Assembly: GCF_022374895.2 (NCBI RefSeq)
Contig: NZ_CP092423.2
Location: 4,650,001-4,714,000, forward strand
DNA length: 64,000 nt
Direction: 5' to 3'
Origin: Mycobacterium lentiflavum
Lineage (GTDB): Bacteria > Actinomycetota > Actinomycetes > Mycobacteriales > Mycobacteriaceae
Position 1 is the first letter of the stretch; every line of letters starts with the position of its first letter. Made by a program: the position numbers and the translations under genes. This document shows positions 20,673-28,755 of this stretch, piece after piece. Under the pieces are notes generated by a model that ran no database searches, was not told the DNA's origin, and saw only the letters and a program-made list of their open reading frames with translations.

Positions 20673-21028
20673 CCGCGTGCACCGGTGGCCGTCATACGTG
20701 ATGCGGCACCGGCGGCTGATGGATAACCGCATTTCAGCGCTGGAAAAATACGCTGGTCTGCACACATTTTACTAGCCGAATTTCGGCCAAAAACCATTGA
20801 AATCGGCACTGTCGGCTAAATCACCGTGCAGCCTCAGGCTCCGCTCAGGTGATAGTTACCGAGTATATACACGGCCACTCGCCAGCAAACAAACCTATAA
20901 CGTTCCAAATGGCAATATATGCCTGTCAGCTATTACAACGGTAAGTATAGGATAAATACCCGGGTAAGAATTTATTAGGTTTACCGGCGGAAAGAGGGAA
21001 ATGTCACATTTGCGATATGTCGGATCTA
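20673..21028. promoter_or_regulatory. AT-rich non-coding region upstream of the Rv1057 homologue
   Basis: 356 bases without a credible gene, far richer in A+T than the flanks. Contents by eye: a 13-bp palindrome GCCGAAT-TTCGGC at 20775-20787; a minus-strand TAAAAT hexamer at 20766-20771; an 11-bp-period direct repeat of CTCAGG at 20833-20849; a minus-strand TATACT -10-like hexamer at 20862-20867; and nested dyads centred near 20962 (TACCCGGGTA inside GGTAA/TTACC). In M. tuberculosis TrcR binds AT-rich DNA and MprA binds tandem 8-bp repeats upstream of Rv1057. Which elements are functional here is inference. Confidence 0.6.
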
Positions 21029-21796
21029 TTAGCTGAACTTCGTCTTCGGCCTGGCCAGGCTGACGCCGTCGACGGCGATGTCCAGCTTCTCGTTGTAGAA
21101 GGCCACCAGTCCCGCGATCGGGCCGACCGCCGGCAGCGGGAAGTGATACGTCCACGCGAGGTCCGCGTGCACGGTGTCGCCGACGCGCACCGACCAGTAG
21201 CCGGACGTCACCCCTTTGTAGGGGCACTGCGTCTGAGTCGGGCTGGGCTCCAGATGCGCGAAGGAGACATCGGTGGGATCGATGTAATACCTTGTCGGCA
21301 AACCGGTTTCGAAGATCAGTACCGGCGATCGGGTGTCGGCCAGCACGACGCCGTCGCACTGCACCCGGATGTGGCGGTGCGAGCGCAGCGCGTCGACCCG
21401 CGTGTACGGATTGCGCGGGTGGACATAGATGGGCTCGTCTTCTTCGAACCAGCGCAACGCATCCCATTCGAAACGCACGGTGCCCGCCACTGGACTGTCG
21501 GCCTCGGCGTCGAACACCCGCGCGGCCGACGGATGCGTCTGGCCGGCCCCGACCAGGGCATGCATTCGCGACGGCCCGAATTGCACCTTCTGCGCGTGGT
21601 TCTCGTCGCGCAAGAACTCGGCGCGCACATCGGCTAACGGCACGTAATAGGCTGGGTAGTAAGGGATTTCCCACACGTAGCGGGCCGCGGTGGTGTCGAA
21701 GACCAGCTCGTCGCCCAGGAAGCCGCGGACCCGCCGCGGTACGGGCTCGATCCTTCCTCGGGCGGCGGCCGTCTGGGGATAGTCAGGCTCGGTCAT
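21029..21796 (-). CDS. DUF427-domain protein (Rv1056-like)
   Basis: 255 residues, two tandem DUF427 modules (about 35-130 and 150-250). Each carries the HPRNPYTRVDAL or CPYKGVTSGYWSV type motif and ends in a YNEKLDI-like strand. Function unknown; DUF427 proteins are small beta folds found beside redox and lipid genes. ATG 21796 is supported by GTAGGAG about 6 bases upstream; a longer frame to 21862 is unlikely. It lies 7 bases downstream of the DUF6295 gene stop, so co-transcription is likely. Confidence 0.85.
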   Translation of the reverse strand: MTEPDYPQTAAARGRIEPVPRRVRGFLGDELVFDTTAARYVWEIPYYPAYYVPLADVRAEFLRDENHAQKVQFGPSRMHALVGAGQTHPSAARVFDAEADSPVAGTVRFEWDALRWFEEDEPIYVHPRNPYTRVDALRSHRHIRVQCDGVVLADTRSPVLIFETGLPTRYYIDPTDVSFAHLEPSPTQTQCPYKGVTSGYWSVRVGDTVHADLAWTYHFPLPAVGPIAGLVAFYNEKLDIAVDGVSLARPKTKFS

Positions 21797-21803
21797 GGCT
21801 CTC

Positions 21804-22076
21804 CTACTGGTCCTTGGATGCGAGGCCGGCCGGCGCATTCGCAATCGCGTTGTGGATGGCATCGGCCAACGCCAGGGCGCTTTCCGCGGTGAGTTCCAGC
21901 GCGACCCGCGCCGACGGACCCAGCTGCGGGTTGATCACGTCGATGTTGACGGTGTGGCCGTAGGGCGCGTGGACGGGGTGATCGACGTAGACGGTCGCGC
22001 GGTCGGCGCCGAACCATCCCGACGCGCCCTTGCCACTGCCATCGATCTCGACGTGCTCGGTCAGATATGTGCACAT
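21804..22076 (-). CDS. DUF6295 family small protein
   Basis: 90 residues beginning MCTYLTEHVEIDGSGKG, with YVDHPVHAPYGHTVNID in the middle and an Ala-rich C-terminal helix. It matches the conserved small actinobacterial DUF6295 proteins, function unknown. No signal peptide. It is packed between the dienelactone hydrolase gene (12 bases) and the DUF427 gene (7 bases), so it is probably the middle gene of a three-gene unit. Confidence 0.8.
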   Translation of the reverse strand: MCTYLTEHVEIDGSGKGASGWFGADRATVYVDHPVHAPYGHTVNIDVINPQLGPSARVALELTAESALALADAIHNAIANAPAGLASKDQ

Positions 22077-22088
22077 AGCTTGGCGGAC

Positions 22089-22856
22089 CTAACCTTTCAG
22101 ATGCGTGGCGAAGAACTCGTCAATGCGGCGCCAGCCGTCGACGGCCGCCTCGGGGCGATACGCGGGCCGGTCGACGGAGAAGAACGAGTGACCCGCACCC
22201 TCGTAAGAGTGGAACTCGTGTGGCTTGCCCAGCTTGGTCAGCTCGGCATCCAGCGTGGCCACCGCGGGCGGGGCCGGGAACTTGTCGTCGATTCCGAACA
22301 GGCCCAGCAGCGGACAGCTCAGCTTCGGCGCCAGGTGCAGGATCGGTTGCATGGCCTTGGGCATGCCGTCGGGCAGGTCCTCGACGACGAAGGCGCCGTA
22401 GCAGTCCACAGCCGCGTCAAACTCCAGCGAGCAGGCCGCGAGGTATGCGTGCCGCCCGCCCGAGCAGTGCCCGATCACACCGAACTTCCCGTTCGCGCCC
22501 GGCAGCGACCGCAGGTGCTCGATGGCGCCCGCCACATCACCGACCAGCCGCTCGTCAGGCACGCCGCCGGCCGCGCGTGCCGTCGCGGCCGCATCGTCGG
22601 GAGCCGCTCCAGGCGCCTCGCGGGAGTACAGATTCGGCGCCACGGCGTGGTAGCCATTGACGGCCAGCCGGCGAACGAACTCCTTGGTTTCCCGGTCGTA
22701 TCCGGGCATGTGATGGATCCAGACGACCCCGCCGCGCGATCCTTCGGCGACCGGCTCGGAAATCGGAGAAGCGCGATAGGCCTCGATCTCATCGCCACCG
22801 TGGCCGGTGATGGTGATCGTCTCCGCGCGAATGGCATCTGGGCTGACCGAGTTCAT
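22089..22856 (-). CDS. Dienelactone hydrolase family protein
   Basis: 255 residues. Alpha/beta hydrolase with nucleophilic Cys in VIGHCSGGRHAY, a Cys-type triad as in true dienelactone hydrolases. The acid residue is in LFGIDDKFP and the catalytic His in YEGAGHSFFS. The substrate is not inferable from context. ATG 22856 has AGGAG ~9 bases upstream; a longer frame from 22880 is less likely. Leader of the DLH-DUF6295-DUF427 unit. Confidence 0.86.
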   Translation of the reverse strand: MNSVSPDAIRAETITITGHGGDEIEAYRASPISEPVAEGSRGGVVWIHHMPGYDRETKEFVRRLAVNGYHAVAPNLYSREAPGAAPDDAAATARAAGGVPDERLVGDVAGAIEHLRSLPGANGKFGVIGHCSGGRHAYLAACSLEFDAAVDCYGAFVVEDLPDGMPKAMQPILHLAPKLSCPLLGLFGIDDKFPAPPAVATLDAELTKLGKPHEFHSYEGAGHSFFSVDRPAYRPEAAVDGWRRIDEFFATHLKG

Positions 22857-22964
22857 CGAGATGCTCCTAACTGCCGCCATCGAGTGCGGAGCGCGTGCGG
22901 CTCGTCCGGATGCCGATGGGGTGGGTGCGCCCGCCGGAAACCAACGTATCCGAACTTCAGGGGC

Positions 22965-24548
22965 TCAGCCCACCTTGATGGGCACCGTCTCCGCCTCCAT
23001 CGTGGGCGGCAGCTTCCTCATGTCGACGGTCAGAATCTCGCCGCTGTCCTGTGCACCGTTGGGCTGGATCTTGGGCTTGAGCGCAAACGGTGGGCTGGTG
23101 GAAATCACGCCGTCCAACCCGAAATCACTGTCGTTGGCGATCATTAACGTCTTTCCGCCGTCGGGGGTGATGATGCCTTCGATCTTGGCGTGTCCGAAGA
23201 AGTTCCCGGCAGCCGACAACGAGCGCAGCAGATCGGTGAGATCGAGCTTGAGCTTCTTGCCGGCCACCGAGATCCCGGCCGCGGCGAGTTTGTCGGTGGC
23301 CGCCTCGACCCCAGCGGTCCCGACAAAGGTTTCGATCGCAACATTGTTGATCAGCAACCCGCCGCGGTCGGCCTGATAGGTCGCACCGGACACCGTCTCG
23401 CGGGGACCGACGTCGGTGGCTCCGGAAATGTCGGCCAGGTAGATCTTCTTGTTGCCGTTCGGCTGTGGCTCGCCGTCAAGCTCGTCGACGAGAAACGTGG
23501 TGTTGCTGACCGCGGTGATTTCGGAGACCGCGACCTTGGTCTGCTGCGGGTTGGCCAGCGGGTAGAGATACTCGTGTACGTCGCTGTGGTTGGACAGTCT
23601 GACCGTCACGATGCGCGTCATCGGGACCGACGCCGCCGGGCCGACCAGTCCCGGGGTCTGCAGCCCCGACTGCATGACGCCGACCAGCGTCGTGCCGTCG
23701 GGGGTCAGCGTCAGGCCCTCCAGGCCCTGGTTCGGGCTGCGCAGCGACAGCTCCTTGGGCAGTGTTCCGTCGAACGGCGAAAGACGTTCCAGCTCTTTGC
23801 CATTGGCGTCGAAATGGACGATGAACGGGCCGTATTCGTCGGAAACCCAGAACGTGCCGTCGGACAACGCGACCAAGCCTTCGCCGTCCAGACCGTGATC
23901 CGAGGGCGGCAACGGCGCGCCATTGAGGTCGACCATCGACTCGCCGGCGGCGGCCTGCGGGTAGGGCAGCCCCACCAGCGGCGCGCCGTCCTTGCCCGAC
24001 AGCGTGATGATCTTCTCGACCGATGCCACCCCGTCGGCGAGCTTGAGCTTGGCGATCTGCGGGTGGAAATCGGGTATGGGAAAGACGATTTCGTTCGGCG
24101 TACGCCCGGGAACATTGGGGCCGCGGTCGGTCAGGCCGTAGATCTCGTTGGAGCTGCCCGGCACCGGGGCGATTGCCGAACCATGCGCATTGGCCTGGAC
24201 GGCGACGCCGCCGATGGTGGCCAGCGGCGGCAAATTCTCGGCATAGAGCTTGACGCTGGGCGTGGAGGTGAGGTGGAGCTGGTCGGTGCCGGTGAACCCG
24301 GCGTCCGGGGTGTAGATCATCGCGCCGTTGGGGCCGTAGGTGATGGTGCCGTGTTCGGGCTTGGCGTACGCGACCGGCGTATCCCCATCCGTCGCGGCCA
24401 GCATCTGCTCCGGGGTGATGGTCAACGCCTTACCGGCGGGCGTGCTCAAGTCCGGCTTAGCGCCCGACCCGGAATGGCCTGACGAGCAGGCAGCCACCAG
24501 GAGGAGCACGGTGACGGCAGCGACGGGCCAGATCCTCTTGGATGCCAT
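22965..24548 (-). CDS. Lipoprotein with esterase-like phytase domain
   Basis: 527 residues. The type II signal peptide has lipobox VAAC, lipidated C21, followed by a Ser/Gly linker. Residues ~40-95 resemble a cadherin/Ig-like tandem module (PEHGTITYGPNGAMIYTPDAGFTG). The remainder is an esterase-like activity of phytase domain, with motifs such as YGLTDRGPNV, HGLDGEGLVAL, WVSDEYGPFI and SPNQGLEGLTLTPDG. Probably a cell-surface beta-propeller hydrolase acting on phosphate or other esters; catalysis is not proven. Not part of the M. tuberculosis order at this position as I recall it. Confidence 0.8.
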   Translation of the reverse strand: MASKRIWPVAAVTVLLLVAACSSGHSGSGAKPDLSTPAGKALTITPEQMLAATDGDTPVAYAKPEHGTITYGPNGAMIYTPDAGFTGTDQLHLTSTPSVKLYAENLPPLATIGGVAVQANAHGSAIAPVPGSSNEIYGLTDRGPNVPGRTPNEIVFPIPDFHPQIAKLKLADGVASVEKIITLSGKDGAPLVGLPYPQAAAGESMVDLNGAPLPPSDHGLDGEGLVALSDGTFWVSDEYGPFIVHFDANGKELERLSPFDGTLPKELSLRSPNQGLEGLTLTPDGTTLVGVMQSGLQTPGLVGPAASVPMTRIVTVRLSNHSDVHEYLYPLANPQQTKVAVSEITAVSNTTFLVDELDGEPQPNGNKKIYLADISGATDVGPRETVSGATYQADRGGLLINNVAIETFVGTAGVEAATDKLAAAGISVAGKKLKLDLTDLLRSLSAAGNFFGHAKIEGIITPDGGKTLMIANDSDFGLDGVISTSPPFALKPKIQPNGAQDSGEILTVDMRKLPPTMEAETVPIKVG

Positions 24549-24613
24549 GCAATCGACCTAACAAGTGGAAGTTGTCTCGCTGATGAATGTCACGCGAGCA
24601 GACGTCGCGCGCC

Positions 24614-25402
24614 CTACCCCTTCTTATCGCGCACCTTGTAGGACGACGGCCACGACTTGCGCGACTCGTCGCCGGTCAGCGGAGTTCCCATCCCCCCGAC
24701 CTTCACGTTGTACGCCTCCTTGCCCGGGCCGACCTCGCGGTTCGCGTGTTCCTGGGCAAGGTAATACAGCTCGTCGATCGTCGCTTCGTCGTACGCGACG
24801 AACGAGGTTTCTCGGGCGAGGTCCTCGACCCCGACCAGCATCCGCTCCGGGACGTACCGCGACGCGAGCGCTGCGACACCCAGTAACGAATACGGGATCA
24901 CCCAGTAGCAAATGAACAGCAGCGGGGTCTTGGTGTCCAGGATCGTGGCCGCTTGCCCCCCGAACTGCTCCAGCACCGGCGGGATCGCGGATGACACCGT
25001 CATACCGGCGAACGCGGCGATCCAGATCCAGGACAAGACATCGGTGATCCGGTCGAACAACTCGGTCTTGACGACGTCCGGGGGCTGCTCGGCGGCGGCG
25101 CACTCGCGCACGAACGACTTACCGACCAGCTGCCCGATCAGGGCCACCAGGAAGATCCCGCCGCTGCTGAGCGGCTGTATCCATCGATGCATGAACGTCT
25201 CGCTGAGCGTGAACGTCAGAACAGTCAGCACGGCGAACGTGGCTACCGCCCCGATCTCCAGGGTGCCGCTCGACTTACCGAGCGCGCGCCCGATCACAAA
25301 CGCGGCGATGGCGATGGCCAGCGCGACCACCACCGCGGTCTTGAAGGGAACATTGCCAACAAGCACCCAGTAGATGAGCCACGGCGCGAATCCGAAGAGC
25401 AT
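24614..25402 (-). CDS. Polytopic membrane protein of unknown function
   Basis: 262 residues from ATG 25402; an in-frame ATG at 25459 would add 19. About six transmembrane segments (FGFAPWLIYWVLVG, AVVVALAIAIAAFVIG, IGAVATFAVLTVLTFTL, IFLVALIGQLVG, WIWIAAFAGMTVSS, LLFICYWVIPYSLLGVAAL) precede a ~75-residue hydrophilic C-terminus with VAYDEATIDELYYLAQEHANRE and many Lys/Arg at the end. I do not recognise the family. It is divergent from the methyltransferase gene and 65 bases upstream of the phytase-like lipoprotein on the same strand. Confidence 0.75.
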   Translation of the reverse strand: MLFGFAPWLIYWVLVGNVPFKTAVVVALAIAIAAFVIGRALGKSSGTLEIGAVATFAVLTVLTFTLSETFMHRWIQPLSSGGIFLVALIGQLVGKSFVRECAAAEQPPDVVKTELFDRITDVLSWIWIAAFAGMTVSSAIPPVLEQFGGQAATILDTKTPLLFICYWVIPYSLLGVAALASRYVPERMLVGVEDLARETSFVAYDEATIDELYYLAQEHANREVGPGKEAYNVKVGGMGTPLTGDESRKSWPSSYKVRDKKG

Positions 25403-25514
25403 GCCCACGGTGGGCCAGTGTATGAGTTGCCCCTCCCACACCGGCGAGCACCGCCGCATCGGGGCCGTCAGGCATCCTGCGGCGACCGGGCAAACCCATT
25501 ACATTGCGTCTGTA

Positions 25515-26735
25515 GTGAACGACGATCCGCGCAACGACGTGGTCTCCCGGCAATACGATCGGTGGCAGTACCCGCCCCCCATTGACGACCTCGAGGCCTA
25601 CTCGAAGAACAACTGGGAGTGGTTCGACCCCTTCTGGGCGCACCGGGTGTTGTGGCCGGACCGCGGCTATCGGCCCGACCTGGACATTCTGATCGCGGGG
25701 TGCGGAGCGAACCAGGCGTCGGTATTCGCCTTCACCAACCGTGCGGCCAGCGTCGTGGCGATCGACGTCAGCCAATCGGCGCTGGATCATCAGCGGTATC
25801 TCAAGGACAAGCACGGCCTGGACAACCTGGAATTGCACCTGCTGCCGATCGAAGAGGTGTCGACGCTGGGCCGCGACTTCGACCTGATCGTGTCCACCGG
25901 CGTGCTGCATCACATGGCCGATCCGCAGACCGGCATGACGGCGCTGGCGGGTTGCCTGCGGCGCGAGGGCGCGATGGGGATCATGCTCTACGCCAAATAC
26001 GGACGGACCGGGGTCGAGCTGCTGGAGTCGGTCTTTCGCGACTTGGGCCTTTCTCAGGACGACGCGTCGGTTCAGGCGGTCAAGGACATCATCGCGACGC
26101 TGCCCGCGGACCATCCCGTCCGCAGTTACCTGGCGGTGACCCGCGATCTGCAGACCGACGGCGCGCTCGTCGATACGTTCCTGCACGGTCGCCAGCGCAG
26201 CTACACCGTCGATCAGTGTCGTGATCTGGTCACCGCGGCCGGGCTCACCTTTCAGGGGTGGTTCCACAAGTCGCCGTACTATCCGCACGAAATGTTCACT
26301 CCGGCAAGCAAATTCGTGGATTACCTGACGAAATTGCCCGAGGCCGAACTGTGGTCGGTGATGGAGCGGCTGCAGACGGCGAACGCGACACATTTCTTCA
26401 TGGCCTGTCGCCCGGACCGTCCGAAAGAGCACTACACGATCGATTTCACGACGAATGCGGCCCTGGACTATGTACCGATGTCGCGTACCGCGTGCCTGCT
26501 CTCCGATGCCGACCTGCTCGGACCCGGCTATCGGCTGCGACTCGACCCGGCTCAGCTGCCCTTCGCACAACTCGTCGACGGCCGCCGCAGCATCCGGGAG
26601 ATCGCCGCCGGCGTCGCGCAGCGCGGTGGTGGCAGCATCGGCGAGGCGGAGGACTTGGCGCGCAAGCTATTTCAGGAGCTGTGGCGTCTGGACTTCCTGT
26701 CGATGGCCATTCCTGTGAGTGAGCACGGAGCGTAA
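25515..26735 (+). CDS. SAM-dependent methyltransferase with C-terminal PqqD-like segment
   Basis: 406 residues from GTG 25515 (VVNDDPRND). The class I methyltransferase core has motif I ILIAGCGANQASV at ~57-69, an acidic VVAIDVS, and LIVSTGVLHHM. The middle carries the insertion typical of cyanobacterial/mycobacterial class I enzymes. The last ~70 residues (LAQLVDGRRSIREIAAG to LFQELWRLDFLSMAIP, approximated) look like a small PqqD-like winged helix. Substrate unknown. The start is chosen because upstream codons lack similarity; an ATG further up (25374) exists but would run into the divergent gene. Confidence 0.8.
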   Translation: MNDDPRNDVVSRQYDRWQYPPPIDDLEAYSKNNWEWFDPFWAHRVLWPDRGYRPDLDILIAGCGANQASVFAFTNRAASVVAIDVSQSALDHQRYLKDKHGLDNLELHLLPIEEVSTLGRDFDLIVSTGVLHHMADPQTGMTALAGCLRREGAMGIMLYAKYGRTGVELLESVFRDLGLSQDDASVQAVKDIIATLPADHPVRSYLAVTRDLQTDGALVDTFLHGRQRSYTVDQCRDLVTAAGLTFQGWFHKSPYYPHEMFTPASKFVDYLTKLPEAELWSVMERLQTANATHFFMACRPDRPKEHYTIDFTTNAALDYVPMSRTACLLSDADLLGPGYRLRLDPAQLPFAQLVDGRRSIREIAAGVAQRGGGSIGEAEDLARKLFQELWRLDFLSMAIPVSEHGA

Positions 26736-26864
26736 TAAGTTGTGCACGGCCGTATCTCGCGCCACGGGCTGGCGAGGAAAGCCGCGAAATCGGTTGTCGA
26801 GACATAATGTCAAGACGAAGTTAGGATTCTGGTCCTGCACGGTTCACATCAAGGGGGTCGACGA

Positions 26865-27194
26865 ATGAAGAACACGGCATGGTTGGCGGGCCCGATCGCC
26901 GCCGTGGCGACCGGCCTTGTCGCCATCGCCGCTGCCCCGATCGCCCATGCCGACGGGGCGGATGACACCTACCTGCGCACGCTGCAGCAGCGTGGGCTCT
27001 CCTGGCCCGGCGGCCAGGACCAGATGATGATCAACGCCGGCCACGCGGTGTGTCAGGACTTTGACGCCGGGGACACGATGGCCCAGACCGTCGACGACGT
27101 GAAGAAAGCGCTGGGAGTGAGCAACATGGGCGCCGGCAGCATCGTCGGTGCGGCGGTTGCGGCTTACTGCCCGGAGAACCGCAGCAAAATGTAG
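26865..27194 (+). CDS. Secreted DUF732 protein
   Basis: 109 residues. A Sec signal peptide (hydrophobic core to IAAAPIAHA) is likely cut after AHA at ~29. The mature part has the DUF732 pattern: DDTYLRTLQQRGLSW, GHAVCQDFDAGDT, and a C-terminal AAYCPE, so two cysteines for one disulfide. DUF732 proteins are small, abundant in mycobacteria and exported; function unknown. ATG 26865 follows AAGGGGG at about 9 bases. It sits between two methyltransferase genes with 129- and 65-base gaps. Confidence 0.87.
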   Translation: MKNTAWLAGPIAAVATGLVAIAAAPIAHADGADDTYLRTLQQRGLSWPGGQDQMMINAGHAVCQDFDAGDTMAQTVDDVKKALGVSNMGAGSIVGAAVAAYCPENRSKM

Positions 27195-27259
27195 AGCTGA
27201 CCTCGCAGCTCCAGAGACGATTTCGCTTCCTGCGGATGGTCGCGAGCTAAGGTTGATCG

Positions 27260-28237
27260 GTGCTTGCCCTGGACACGATGGTCCGCGAAAAGCTGTTCAT
27301 CTGTCCGCGCTGCGCTGGCGCGGTGCTCTCCGACGCCGGTTCCTGGCGATGCAGCAACACGTCCTGCAGATACGCCGAAGTGCCGTTCCCGACCGTCTCC
27401 GGGGTGCCGGCCCTCGTCGACTTCGAGCACAGCGTGGTCGACGCCGATCGGTTGCAGGCTTCTCAGGGCGCCTCCGATATCGCCCGGTCCGGGCTTAACC
27501 GCACACTGCGTGCGCTGGTACACCCCGCCAACACCGTCGCTGCGGCCAGCGTCGACCGGATGCTCGAGTTACTCCGGGCCGACGCTGCCGCGACCGGGCG
27601 ACGCGCGCGGGTTCTCGTGATCGGGGGCGGTTCCCAGGGCGACGGCTTGGCGAAGCTCTACGGCGACCCGGATGTCGATCTCATCGCCTTTGATATCTAC
27701 GCCAGCCCGATCGTGCAATTCGTCGCCGACGGTCACGCGATCCCGCTGGCCGACGCCTCCGTCGATGGCGTGGTCGTCCAGGCGGTGCTTCAGTATGTGC
27801 TCGAGCCGACGGTAGTCGCGAAGGAGATCCACCGGGTGCTGCGTGGCCGAGGAATCGTGTACGCCGACTCGCCGTTCATCCAGCAGGTCTCCGAGGGCCC
27901 TTACGATTTGACCCGTTTCACCGATAGCGGGCACCGCTATTTATTCCGCAGATTCGAACGCATTGACTCCGGATGTGTGGCCGGGCCCGGCACCGCTTTG
28001 CGTTGGTCGATCGACTATTTCGTCCGGGCGCTGACCCGCTCCCGCCGGCTTGGCAGGCTCGCGGTGCTCTGCTTTTTCTGGCTCAGCTGGATCGACCGCA
28101 TCCTCGACCCGAGACACGCAATCGACGGGGCCAGCAGCGTGTTCTTCCTCGGCCGCAAAAGCGACGTCTCGATCACCGGGGCCGACATCATCGATTACTA
28201 CCAGGGTGCGATGTCTGAGATCCACGGTCGAACCTGA
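27260..28237 (+). CDS. Methyltransferase with N-terminal zinc ribbon
   Basis: 325 residues from GTG 27260; ATG 27278 is an alternative. An N-terminal Trm112-like zinc ribbon has C15-P-R-C18, C31 and C36. A class I methyltransferase domain follows (VLVIGGGSQGDGLAKLY, LIAFDIYASP, DGVVVQAVLQYV, EIHRVLRGRGIVYADSPF). The C-terminus has a hydrophobic stretch (RLAVLCFFWLSWIDRIL), possibly a membrane association point. Substrate unknown; the ribbon-plus-methyltransferase pattern occurs in sugar/lipid O-methyltransferases. It ends 87 bases before the 3' end of tRNA-Leu (opposite strand). Confidence 0.8.
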   Translation: MLALDTMVREKLFICPRCAGAVLSDAGSWRCSNTSCRYAEVPFPTVSGVPALVDFEHSVVDADRLQASQGASDIARSGLNRTLRALVHPANTVAAASVDRMLELLRADAAATGRRARVLVIGGGSQGDGLAKLYGDPDVDLIAFDIYASPIVQFVADGHAIPLADASVDGVVVQAVLQYVLEPTVVAKEIHRVLRGRGIVYADSPFIQQVSEGPYDLTRFTDSGHRYLFRRFERIDSGCVAGPGTALRWSIDYFVRALTRSRRLGRLAVLCFFWLSWIDRILDPRHAIDGASSVFFLGRKSDVSITGADIIDYYQGAMSEIHGRT

Positions 28238-28324
28238 CGAACGGGCGCCGCGGCGACGGCGGTTGCACGTTCAGCTACGGTCCGGCGGCGTGGGCGAGCG
28301 CCCGGAACCACGCTCCAATTTCCG

Positions 28325-28398
28325 TGCCCCCAGTCGGACTCGAACCGACACTGGGCGGATTTTAAGTCCGCTGCCTCTGCCAATTGGGCTATGGGGGC
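28325..28398 (-). tRNA. tRNA-Leu(UAA), 74 nt, short variable arm
   Basis: Reading the minus strand: acceptor GCCCCCA/TGGGGGC, discriminator A. The anticodon stem GCGGA/TCCGC holds the loop CTTAAAA (anticodon TAA, decoding UUA). The T arm is GTCGG-TTCGAGT-CCGAC. The variable region is only CCAGT (5 nt), unlike the long class II arm expected for leucine. CCA is not encoded. In M. tuberculosis a tRNA-Leu lies near this point beside integrase remnants. Confidence 0.9.
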
Positions 28399-28755
28399 CC
28401 CGGCGGCGAATCTAGCGCGCGAGACCCGATTGGCAACCACCGCGTCCCCCGAATTCGGCCAACTCCAGAGCGTGCGTGCCGGGTGCACTTCGCGTAAGAT
28501 CCGCGCGCCGCGCTACTTACAGCTAATCGGCCCTTTGCGTCAGGTGACACCGCCGTGTCGACCGCCAGGACCCTGTTAAAACTGCCTGCGTCGTCGTTAA
28601 GACGCCGTAAACGCCCGTCACCCGCGCCCTTTCGATCGGGAACTTAGGCATCGGGGAAATTAGCCTTACGCCAGTACTCAGGGGCTGGTACGCAAACACT
28701 CAGGGTCGGTCCAAGGTTTCGGGTCGACGAGTTTCGAACACTAGAGGAGTAATGG
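28399..28755. promoter_or_regulatory. Non-coding region upstream of the PE/PPE operon
   Basis: 357 bases between tRNA-Leu and the PE gene. No credible ORF. It should contain the tRNA promoter (minus) and the PE/PPE promoter (plus). The only distinct element I see is the octamer ACTCAGGG twice, at 28676-28683 and 28698-28705, exactly 22 bp apart. A ribosome site GAGGAGT immediately precedes the PE start. Confidence 0.6.

Noticed and set aside
22806..22950. Possible extra small gene upstream of the dienelactone hydrolase
   Set aside because: Short frames only, no ribosome site and no similarity; best read as promoter space.
23190..24482. 430-codon plus-strand frame opposite the phytase-like lipoprotein
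   Set aside because: The minus-strand product has a signal peptide, lipobox and domain motifs; the plus-strand reading has none.
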